From Lachnospiraceae bacterium (lineage in GTDB: Bacteria > Bacillota > Clostridia > Lachnospirales > Lachnospiraceae): a stretch of 64,000 bases of DNA. This document shows positions 19,850-28,277 of the stretch, one piece after another. The stretch is taken from positions 1 through 64,000 of the forward strand of contig JAILIS010000010.1 of assembly GCA_024695145.1 (NCBI GenBank). Direction: 5' to 3'. The notes under the pieces are model-generated. The model was not told the DNA's origin, made no database searches, and saw only the letters and a list, made by a program, of their open reading frames with translations. The position numbers and the translations under genes were made by a program. The first letter of the stretch is position 1. Each line of letters starts with the position of its first letter.

Positions 19850-22051
19850 TTACTCCTTTGCTTCAATAACCTTGACACAGGAGATAAAATCATTTGCCAG
19901 GGCAAATCCACCCTCAAACAGCGTTTTCAGCGTTACTCCGAGATTCATCAGCTCATCACCGTAATACTCTTTGTCTTCGATAACGTAAAGTTTTTCTTCC
20001 GACAATCCGGCAAGCTTTAAAAATCCCGGGAGGGAATTGACGTTTGCTCTCAGACAGTAGAATCCGAGTATTGCTTTCCTGCGGTCGGATGAAACGACGA
20101 TCCATGCACACTGATCGGTATCGAACGGGGATCTGAGCCTGTAGAACCTGCCGAACTGGAACAGCTCTCTGTTCTCCTTCATGAATTCTATCTGCAGTTT
20201 GACTTCTTCAAATTCCTCTTCGCTTACGTGGTTGAGATCAAGTTCATACCCGAACGTACCGAAATATGCAACATTTGCCCGTGTTGAAATAGATACGTTC
20301 CTGCCTGTCTGCTGGTTGGGAACTGCAGAAACATGCGCGCCTATTGAGGATATGGGATATCCGAAAGAAGTTCCGTACTGGATCCTGATCCTGTCGATGG
20401 CATCAGTATTGTCGGAGCACCATGCCTGCGGCGCATAGTAGAGCATTCCCGCATCAAATCTGTTTCCGCCGGATGAACATGATTCAAACAGTATATCCGG
20501 ATAGTCGTTTCTGAGCTTTTCGTACAGTCTGTATACTCCCATCACATATTTGTGATATACCGTTCCCTGCTCCTGAGGGGTAATGTCGATGTTGTATACT
20601 TCCGTAAGGGATCTGTTCATATCCCATTTGATATAGCTGATCGGTGCATCAGACAGTACTTTGCTCAACATACCATAGATGTGATCAACCACCTCTTCCC
20701 TTGAAAAATCAAGGACAAGCTGGTGTCTTCCCAGGGATGATTTTCTCCCCGGAGTACCAAGTGCCCAGTCGGGATGTCTTCTGTAAAGATTGCTGTTCGG
20801 ATTGACCATCTCAGGCTCAATCCAGAATCCGAATTTCATCCCGAGTGCGTTGACTTTCCGTGCCAGTCCTGCCATTCCCTGAGGAAGTTTTTTCGGATTT
20901 TCGATCCAGTCACCGAGTCCCGCAAAATCATCGTCTCTCTCGCCAAACCATCCGTCATCGAGAACAAAGAGTTCCACTCCGGCTTCTTTGGCCTTTTTGG
21001 CGATCTTTAAGATCTTTTCCTCATCAAAGTTCATGAAAGTGGCTTCCCAGTTGTTGATGAGTATGGGTCTGGGGGTATTCTTCCACTTTCCTCTTACAAG
21101 ATTGTTGTTATAAAGTTCATGATACGTCTGACTGAGGCTGTTCAGGCCTTCTGCAGTATAAGCGATCACCGCCTCCGGCGTCTCAAATGTCTCTCCTTTT
21201 TCAAGGGGCCATGAAAACCTGTCGGGGTTGATCCCCATAAGGATCCTCGTGCGTCCGAACGTATCACATTCAGCCTGCGCAATAAAATTACCGCTGTATA
21301 CGAGCGATACACCTATCGCTTCACCGCCGTGATCATCCGTATTGGGTCTCTTAATGATGATAAAGGGATTCTGGTTGGCGCTTGACGCACCGCGCTTGCT
21401 TTCAATGGAAACGGATCCCGCTGTAATCTTTCTTGTAACGGGTATCCTCTCTCTTGCCCATGCGCCGGAGAACTGCATCCATTCGTAATCCTGATCCGGC
21501 AGGTCAAGGCATGCGGAAAGCGCTTTTGTCAGCATGACCTTCGAAGCCCCGTTGTTGGTAAAGACCGCATGTCTTGTGATAACGGGATGATCTTCAAAAA
21601 TCGTATACGAGAGAGTGAGCGACATTTTGGCCACTTCATCCTCAAGCTGCATCTCCAGTGTCATAGCCTCCTTATCATCCGCATAAGTTGCGGGAAGTCC
21701 TGTAAGAGCTGTCTTGCCGGCAAATATCCTGTGATCCTTATACACGAACGAGTTGACACGGGAACCGTTTGACTGTTCTGTTTCAAATGCCTGCGTGCCG
21801 AAATCCGTCGTACCGAATGACGGGTACTCCTGCCGGTTCAGCTCCATGGAATAGCTCTCGGTATCGGCATCAACGGCAACATTTGACAGGCCGAAGCGGT
21901 TAACGACGTACGACATGTCCTCTTTGTCTCTTATGCACTTTCCGAAATAGATATTCCCCAGATCGCCGACGGGAGTGACGCAGATGATATAACTGATCTT
22001 TGCGTTATACAGATGAAACTGCTTAGATTTGCTGTGCCATATAATGTTCAT
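19850..22051 (-). CDS. alpha-galactosidase, GH36
   Basis: FVLDDGWFG, WIEPEMVNPNSNLYRRHPDW, YIKWDMNRSLTE, ESCSSGGNRFDAGMLYYAPQAWCSDNTDAIDR; no signal peptide. Confidence 0.95.
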   Translation of the reverse strand: MNIIWHSKSKQFHLYNAKISYIICVTPVGDLGNIYFGKCIRDKEDMSYVVNRFGLSNVAVDADTESYSMELNRQEYPSFGTTDFGTQAFETEQSNGSRVNSFVYKDHRIFAGKTALTGLPATYADDKEAMTLEMQLEDEVAKMSLTLSYTIFEDHPVITRHAVFTNNGASKVMLTKALSACLDLPDQDYEWMQFSGAWARERIPVTRKITAGSVSIESKRGASSANQNPFIIIKRPNTDDHGGEAIGVSLVYSGNFIAQAECDTFGRTRILMGINPDRFSWPLEKGETFETPEAVIAYTAEGLNSLSQTYHELYNNNLVRGKWKNTPRPILINNWEATFMNFDEEKILKIAKKAKEAGVELFVLDDGWFGERDDDFAGLGDWIENPKKLPQGMAGLARKVNALGMKFGFWIEPEMVNPNSNLYRRHPDWALGTPGRKSSLGRHQLVLDFSREEVVDHIYGMLSKVLSDAPISYIKWDMNRSLTEVYNIDITPQEQGTVYHKYVMGVYRLYEKLRNDYPDILFESCSSGGNRFDAGMLYYAPQAWCSDNTDAIDRIRIQYGTSFGYPISSIGAHVSAVPNQQTGRNVSISTRANVAYFGTFGYELDLNHVSEEEFEEVKLQIEFMKENRELFQFGRFYRLRSPFDTDQCAWIVVSSDRRKAILGFYCLRANVNSLPGFLKLAGLSEEKLYVIEDKEYYGDELMNLGVTLKTLFEGGFALANDFISCVKVIEAKE

Positions 22052-22257
22052 TCGTACAACCTTTCAATTAATGGGTAACGGTTAAACATATGACCGAAGC
22101 AGGGTATTAACAGTATACTCCGGGCAGACATCCTTTCTAATGGCTTTTTTTGATTTTTAAATGTCAAAATGTGACCTCATTATAAAGTTGAACAGATGCC
22201 ATCCGGCATTATATAATTAGATGGATCATAAAAGTTACCGGCAATCGGAGGTAGGGC

Positions 22258-23118
22258 ATGCCACAGGAACTTCAGGGGTGTGATTTTTGCAAATTCGTAA
22301 ACTATGAGGATTCAGATGATTTCTATCTGTATGAGCTTGGCCGGAACAAGTGCGAGCCGTTGTATTCTTACGAGCATTTAGTGAAAAACCGGGTCATTCT
22401 TCACTTTGTAACCGGCGGAAAGGGTATACTTCGCTTAAACAACAAAGAATACAGCGTGCATGAACATCAGGCGTTCCTGATCCCGGACAATACCAGAGCT
22501 TTTTATCAGGCTGACAGGGATGACCCCTGGTCGTATATCTGGTTTCATATCGGAGGACCCAAGATACCTCTTATTCTGAGGGAAGCAGGACTTACGGGAG
22601 AGCATCCCATCTATACACCCACGTCGTGCGCAGATATAATCGAAGGACTTGCCATGGACATACTGGATAACTATACCCGCCAGTATTACTGCGTAGGTAC
22701 GCTTTATAAGATCTGTGATTACATGATCGAAAACTCATCCGACAAAGAAGAACCGGATATAGAGAACTCCCTGTTATATGTCAAAAACGTGATATCCTAT
22801 ATCCAGCTCAAGTATTCGGAGCCTGTCAAGATCGAGACCATCGCATTCTCCCTGGGGCTGAACAGAAGCTATCTGACGAGACTGTTCAAAAACGCCACAG
22901 GCTATTCGCTTCAGGAATATCTGCTGACATACAGAATGAAGATGGCGGTTAAACTTCTGGCAAACAGTTCCCTAAGTGTTGCCCAGATAGCCTCTAACGT
23001 CGGATATACCGATACTTTCACGTTTTCAAAAGCATTCAAGAGATTCTACGGTAAATCACCTTCAGATTACCGAAACGTCAAGATAAACGTCTCCACCGGA
23101 ACCATAACCGGATCATGA
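22258..23118 (+). CDS. AraC-family transcriptional regulator, divergent from GH36 gene
   Basis: Cupin N-terminus and C-terminal LNRSYLTRLFKNATGYSLQEYLLTYRMKMAVKLL...VGYTDTFTFSKAFKRFYGKSPSDYR. Confidence 0.92.
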   Translation: MPQELQGCDFCKFVNYEDSDDFYLYELGRNKCEPLYSYEHLVKNRVILHFVTGGKGILRLNNKEYSVHEHQAFLIPDNTRAFYQADRDDPWSYIWFHIGGPKIPLILREAGLTGEHPIYTPTSCADIIEGLAMDILDNYTRQYYCVGTLYKICDYMIENSSDKEEPDIENSLLYVKNVISYIQLKYSEPVKIETIAFSLGLNRSYLTRLFKNATGYSLQEYLLTYRMKMAVKLLANSSLSVAQIASNVGYTDTFTFSKAFKRFYGKSPSDYRNVKINVSTGTITGS

Positions 23119-24444
23119 GTTAAGGCCGATAAACGCCGGGACCATCACAACAACAAGAACGACCGCAAGCATCATGAACATAGGCAGTAACAGCTTTGTT
23201 TCCGCCTCGGATGCCTCCATTTTGATCCGGTTGTTTTTCTCACGCTGTGCTTTATCCATTTCCTCGTACAATATCTCATACAGACCGTCATTTCCTTTTT
23301 CTACAGCCTGCTTTACAAAGCTGATGAACGACCTGTATCTGACATTGTCACACCTTTGTGCGAACTCATCATATGCACGAAGTTCGCTGCACCCTTCATC
23401 CATCTTTTTAAGTGCCGTCTGCATCTCATCATAAGCGTATCTTCTGGAGGATCCGGGAATTTTCAGGCTTTCCTCGTATCTTTTGCAAATGTTTGTCCAT
23501 ATGGCTCTCGGGTTCATTCCGGCCATATAGTACAGTATGTACTGATTGAGTATTCCGGGATGGTCCCTGTCCATCTGCTCCCTTCTTTTTCGGGCCTCAT
23601 CCTCAATCTTCCGGTCTTTGGCCGTCATGATGAGCATAGCCGCTGCAAGGCCAAAGAATACTGCCGCCCATCCTCTGTTAAATGAAGCGTCATAAAACCG
23701 CACACTGTAACCTTCCACATGATCCGGAAGGATCTGATCACTCCCGGTCTTTGTAAGCTCGTTCGCCTTTTTGACAGATTCCTCTATGAGCTCTTTTGCG
23801 TCTTCTTCAGGTCCTTTCTTTCTTTTTCGCAAGATAACATATGAATATTTATCTTCGGAATGATCCCTGTATTTAAGTGATGCTGTAAGCCTTATTTCCA
23901 TTCCCTTATCTTCAGGATCTTCCTCCGACAGCCTGTCTGTGTTGATAACACCTTTACTGCTCAGTATCAGAGGTTTGTCACTTTTCCATGTGATATCAAA
24001 GGGATATCCGTATATACTCCTCTTCAGATCGAGATCATACATCACATTTTCCGGATCTTCATTGTCTCCGAGTATCTCCTTCCACAGTACATCATCGAGC
24101 TTTTTTGAAAACTCCGATATCTCCTGCTCGGTATACATCCTCTCTTCAACATCCACCCGGAGCTTCTCTTCATATCCGTTTGAAGACCGTGCTTTCAGTG
24201 TCACCGATCTTACACCTTCTCCGAATTCATTCCTTCGAAGTGATCCTACCGGACGGGACAGTCTGTTATGATCTGCCACAAAGACCGGAATACTTATGAT
24301 CATTGTAAGTGTCATTATAACCGCAAAGATACAGGCCTTCTCTTTTCCGAAGATGCGGATCCTCCTGTCCGATTCGCTTCCCGGATACAACGACCTTATA
24401 TGTGTTTCGTTCTTTCTGGAAACAAACAGTCTTGAAATGCTCAT
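23113..24444 (-). CDS. TadC-like type II/IV secretion membrane protein with extended extracytoplasmic insert
   Basis: C-terminal type II secretion F-like region ending KLLLPMFMMLAVVLVVVMVPAFIGL; third gene of a cpaF-tadB-tadC-like run. Confidence 0.65.
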   Translation of the reverse strand: MSISRLFVSRKNETHIRSLYPGSESDRRIRIFGKEKACIFAVIMTLTMIISIPVFVADHNRLSRPVGSLRRNEFGEGVRSVTLKARSSNGYEEKLRVDVEERMYTEQEISEFSKKLDDVLWKEILGDNEDPENVMYDLDLKRSIYGYPFDITWKSDKPLILSSKGVINTDRLSEEDPEDKGMEIRLTASLKYRDHSEDKYSYVILRKRKKGPEEDAKELIEESVKKANELTKTGSDQILPDHVEGYSVRFYDASFNRGWAAVFFGLAAAMLIMTAKDRKIEDEARKRREQMDRDHPGILNQYILYYMAGMNPRAIWTNICKRYEESLKIPGSSRRYAYDEMQTALKKMDEGCSELRAYDEFAQRCDNVRYRSFISFVKQAVEKGNDGLYEILYEEMDKAQREKNNRIKMEASEAETKLLLPMFMMLAVVLVVVMVPAFIGLNS

Positions 24445-25175
24445 ACTTTTACATCTCCTATCTTTTCCGACAGACAGACAGAGAATACATATACGGCCAG
24501 ACAGATGCTCATCACCGTTATACCCAAAGAATTATGGTAGAGAACGCCTATAAAACTTCCGGAAGAGAATTTCAGATATACAAGTATTCCCGGCGGAATA
24601 ATGCACATGACTCTCTGTTCATACTGTTTGGCCCGGATCAATACCTTTGCTTCACACTGTGCCCGTCGTCTGTCATCCATTACCGATACACATGACGAGA
24701 TGACCGCGGAAAAGTTTGCGCCCTTATCTTTTGCCACCGAAAAAACTACGGCAAAATCATATATTTCGGGTATCCGTGTCCTCTTTGCAAGATCATACAA
24801 GGCTTCCGTCAGTCTCTTCCCCATTGCGACCTGTGTATTTATCATCCCAAGCTCTCTTGCTATCGCAGATCTCTTTCCATACAGTTTTTCCATATCGGTC
24901 CCGGCGATCGCAAAAGCATTCTCAGGTGATATTCCGGCTGCCAAGGAGGTTGAAACGGATATGAGTGTCTTCATGAACTCATCCGTCAGCTCCTCATCAT
25001 ATTTTCTGCTTTTCATACCCTTTACAGCCCTCGTGAACAGCCAGAATCCCGGCGCGAATACGATGGCGGCATATATTTCGTCATAAAAAAGCCAGGAAGC
25101 GGTGCAAGATAACAGTAAATATGTGATCACGCATATGACCCTGTCTTTCGGCTCCAGCCGGAACTTACTGTTCAT
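24441..25175 (-). CDS. TadB-like type II secretion F-domain protein
   Basis: Membrane protein with ETLISVSTSLAAGISPENAF-like region, RELGMINTQVAMGKRLTEALYDLAKRTRIPEIYDFAVVFSVAKDKGAN. Confidence 0.75.
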   Translation of the reverse strand: MNSKFRLEPKDRVICVITYLLLSCTASWLFYDEIYAAIVFAPGFWLFTRAVKGMKSRKYDEELTDEFMKTLISVSTSLAAGISPENAFAIAGTDMEKLYGKRSAIARELGMINTQVAMGKRLTEALYDLAKRTRIPEIYDFAVVFSVAKDKGANFSAVISSCVSVMDDRRRAQCEAKVLIRAKQYEQRVMCIIPPGILVYLKFSSGSFIGVLYHNSLGITVMSICLAVYVFSVCLSEKIGDVKV

Positions 25176-26403
25176 AATCTTCCAGTCCCCTCCTTACCAG
25201 CTTGCCGGTATTGATAAGTTCATTTGTTCTTACAAGATCGCCTTCTATCCTGCCTTCTGTCATACCGGTCTCCCGAAATACAAACAGAGACCTTGTATCT
25301 ATACCGTCCTTCGTCATACCGGCTACCTCTTTTATCTCCATCACATGTCTGCTCTTATCCCTGAGTCTGCCCAGATGAACTATGATATCCACGCCGGATG
25401 CTATCTGCCGCCTGAGTGCCTCAACCGGTATGACCGTAGACAGCATTACCATGGTCTCGAGCCTTGATATCGCATCTTTCGCACTGTTTGCATGGATGGT
25501 GGATAACGATCCGTCCTGACCGACATTAAATGCCTGAAGCATGTCTATGGCTTCCTCGCCCCTGACTTCTCCGACTATGATCCGGTCAGGCCTCATGCGC
25601 AGTGCCGTCCTTATAAGGTCCCTTATAGTGATCCCGTTACATCCGCTTGTTGTGGCACTTCTTGTCTCCATCCTTACCAGGTTTCTGATACCCATTATCC
25701 TAAGCTCGGCGGCATCCTCGATCGTAATGACTCTTTCATCTTCCGGAATAAAAGAAGACAGTACATTTAAAAATGTTGTCTTACCGCAGCCGGTCGAGCC
25801 GCTTATGAGTATGTTGTATCCGCTTATAACCAGTTTTCCGAGAAATTCCAAAGCCTGCTGCGATATGCTGCCGAATTCGATCAGCTTTGCGGCATCAACC
25901 GGACGCGAAGGGAATCTTCTGATCGTAAGGGCAGGTCCGTTTATCGCCGTAGGGTCAAGGACTGCATTTACTCTTGATCCGTCAGGAAGTCTTGCATCCA
26001 GTATCGGAGATGACAGATTAACGGTTCTGTTTACATCGGATGCTATCTTTCCTATGATATCGATAAGCCTATCTTTTGATTCAAACCGTATACCCGTACC
26101 GGTCAGACGCCCCTGCCTCTCCACAAAGATCTCATCCACTCCGTTCACCATTATCTCTGTGACCGAATCGTCATCGAGGATATCCTGCAGAACATCCATC
26201 CTGCGTATCCTGTTAAACAGTTCATGACACATTCTCGCACGCATTTTGGGTGTCAGCGAAGTGCAGTCAGTATTTGCCATGATACACTCCCTGATCGTCC
26301 TCATTACATACTCATCATCTGCCCCTGCATTTTTCATAAGCCTGTCACAGATACGATCGAAGACATCTGCCTTAATATCAGAGTAATGTTTTGGTTCCGT
26401 CAC
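25165..26403 (-). CDS. CpaF/TadA-family secretion ATPase
   Basis: Walker A ISGSTGCGKTTFLNVL, ITIEDAAELR, RPDRIIVGEVRGEEAIDMLQAFNVGQDGSLSTIHANSA. Confidence 0.95.
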   Translation of the reverse strand: MTEPKHYSDIKADVFDRICDRLMKNAGADDEYVMRTIRECIMANTDCTSLTPKMRARMCHELFNRIRRMDVLQDILDDDSVTEIMVNGVDEIFVERQGRLTGTGIRFESKDRLIDIIGKIASDVNRTVNLSSPILDARLPDGSRVNAVLDPTAINGPALTIRRFPSRPVDAAKLIEFGSISQQALEFLGKLVISGYNILISGSTGCGKTTFLNVLSSFIPEDERVITIEDAAELRIMGIRNLVRMETRSATTSGCNGITIRDLIRTALRMRPDRIIVGEVRGEEAIDMLQAFNVGQDGSLSTIHANSAKDAISRLETMVMLSTVIPVEALRRQIASGVDIIVHLGRLRDKSRHVMEIKEVAGMTKDGIDTRSLFVFRETGMTEGRIEGDLVRTNELINTGKLVRRGLEDYEQ

Positions 26404-26580
26404 AGGATCCCCCCTTTGCTGTTAAGTTTAATAAATGTGATGATCCGCCGATCCGGCGTAAATGACACGGACAGTATCAGACCTGTATGAAAAGGATACG
26501 TCTTACACGAGATTATAGATCACACGGATCGGTCCTGTAAACAGATCAGAGGATGATAATGCAATTTCGTGATTGTACAT

Positions 26581-26621
26581 AAAGATAAGGCCTTTGGGCT
26601 GATCCCAAAGACCTTATCTTT
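26581..26621 (-). terminator. Rho-independent terminator downstream of fliS-like gene
   Basis: Long inverted repeat AAAGATAAGG(C)CTTTGGG-CTGAT-CCCAAAG(A)CCTTATCTTT. Confidence 0.8.
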
Positions 26622-26649
26622 GTGAAAAATCACTATATCATGGGGCTTC

Positions 26650-27126
26650 TTATACTGTATATCCTCTGTTGTCTGAGGAATAAGAAGTGCTTTCGTTAAG
26701 AGTACCCTTTCCGTAAGTCAGTCCTGCATATACCGACTGGGTATTACTCATTACAGGACCGCTGTCGTCCTGCTGCGCGATCTTGGCAAAGGATTCTTTC
26801 AAGGATGACAGAAGGCGCTCTGCCCCGTCAAGAGCGCTGCTGTCGTTTTTGATCACGGCCATTGACACTTCTTTTGATATAAATTCATATATCCGAAAAA
26901 GCGGAAAGGATATCTCATATGAAAAATCAAGGGATGATATAAGATCACCGAGGACTCTTCCGGCGCTGGCACAGCCTGCTTTTGCGCCTTCATGATCCTG
27001 CACAAGAAAGCATTCTTTTGCATTTTCTATATACTCAATTGCCAGGTCGTATAAGATAACGATCAGTCCGGATGCGGAAGCATTGGTGATCCTTAGTGTA
27101 TATTCCTGTTTGCGTTCTTTAGTCAT
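26650..27126 (-). CDS. fliS: flagellar export chaperone FliS-like
   Basis: LIVILYDLAIEYIENAKEC, small helical protein directly downstream of flagellin. Confidence 0.75.
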   Translation of the reverse strand: MTKERKQEYTLRITNASASGLIVILYDLAIEYIENAKECFLVQDHEGAKAGCASAGRVLGDLISSLDFSYEISFPLFRIYEFISKEVSMAVIKNDSSALDGAERLLSSLKESFAKIAQQDDSGPVMSNTQSVYAGLTYGKGTLNESTSYSSDNRGYTV

Positions 27127-27153
27127 AGGTATCTGTTCCTTTTATTATCGCGT

Positions 27154-28245
27154 TTACTGTAATAACTGGAGGGCCTGCTGAGGCTGTTCGTTGGCCTGAG
27201 CGAGCATGCTTGTTCCGGCCTGAACAAGAACCTGAAGTTTTGTATACTCTACCATTTCCTCCGCCATGTCAATGTCTTTGATAGTAGAGTAAGAACCTTC
27301 GAGATTTTCAACAGATTCCGAAAGGGATGAAACTGTGGTCTCAAGTCTGTTCTGATATGCTCCGAGTGTCGAACGTGCACTAGAAACGTACTCTATGGCA
27401 GCCGCTATATCTTCGATCGCCCGTTTAGCTCCTTCCTCGGTGCGTACGTCAACATCCTCAATGCCTATGTTTTCAGGATACATTTTAGGTATCACGAGCC
27501 GGATCTCCTGACCCGAGGCGCTTCCGACCTGTATCTTCATTCCACCGATACCGGTGATATCAAGCTTAACATCTGCAGGCGGATTGGCTTCATCATATGA
27601 AACGATAAGCTTTGAACCGTCTTCCATTACAGCGGTGCAGCGTCCGTTATCGGCATCTATATTCTTAAGGCCCCCCACATCCTTTTCAGTGGGCGGATCT
27701 CCGCTTAAAACTTTCAGTACGGGATTATCCGTATCGGAAAGATCGAGTTTATAATCTCCCATCGGAAAATCGGCATCATAATACGCGACTTTAACATCTG
27801 CTTTGTCCGTATATCCCTTCATCTCCTGATATCCTCCGAGAAGATTCTGGGTATTGTATTCCGTATCTTTTGCTATACGTTCGATCTCTTTGCGAAGAGC
27901 ATCAACCTCTTTCTGGATCGCTTCTCTGTCGGAAGAAGTAAGAGTTCCGGTGGACGATTTTATGCACAGTTCATTCATACGCTGGAGCATATTGTGAACT
28001 TCCCCGAGTGCACCGTCTGCCGTCTGTACGACATTCACGGCATTACTCGCATTGTCTTTTGCTTTGTACAGGCTCCTGATCTGGGCATGCATACGATTCG
28101 ATATCGCCATCCCCGCCGGTGAATCCTTCGCATGGTTGAGTTTGAAGCCCGAAGAAAGTTTTTCGGTTGAAGCCGAATTCTTTTCCTCATTGGTGCGAAG
28201 TACATTCTGAGCCACAAGTGCCTGAATATTAGAGTTGATCTTCAT
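27154..28245 (-). CDS. flagellin
   Basis: MKINSNIQALVAQNVLRTNEEKNSASTEKLSSGFKLNHAKDSPAGMAISNRM; C-terminal VLVQAGTSMLAQANEQPQQALQLLQ. Confidence 0.97.
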   Translation of the reverse strand: MKINSNIQALVAQNVLRTNEEKNSASTEKLSSGFKLNHAKDSPAGMAISNRMHAQIRSLYKAKDNASNAVNVVQTADGALGEVHNMLQRMNELCIKSSTGTLTSSDREAIQKEVDALRKEIERIAKDTEYNTQNLLGGYQEMKGYTDKADVKVAYYDADFPMGDYKLDLSDTDNPVLKVLSGDPPTEKDVGGLKNIDADNGRCTAVMEDGSKLIVSYDEANPPADVKLDITGIGGMKIQVGSASGQEIRLVIPKMYPENIGIEDVDVRTEEGAKRAIEDIAAAIEYVSSARSTLGAYQNRLETTVSSLSESVENLEGSYSTIKDIDMAEEMVEYTKLQVLVQAGTSMLAQANEQPQQALQLLQ

Positions 28246-28277
28246 ACAGTAATTCTCCTTCCGTCAATCCCTGATCG

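Noticed and set aside
25541-26227. 228-aa plus-strand ORF
   Set aside because: Antisense to the strongly supported CpaF ATPase gene; Ser/Leu-rich shadow frame.
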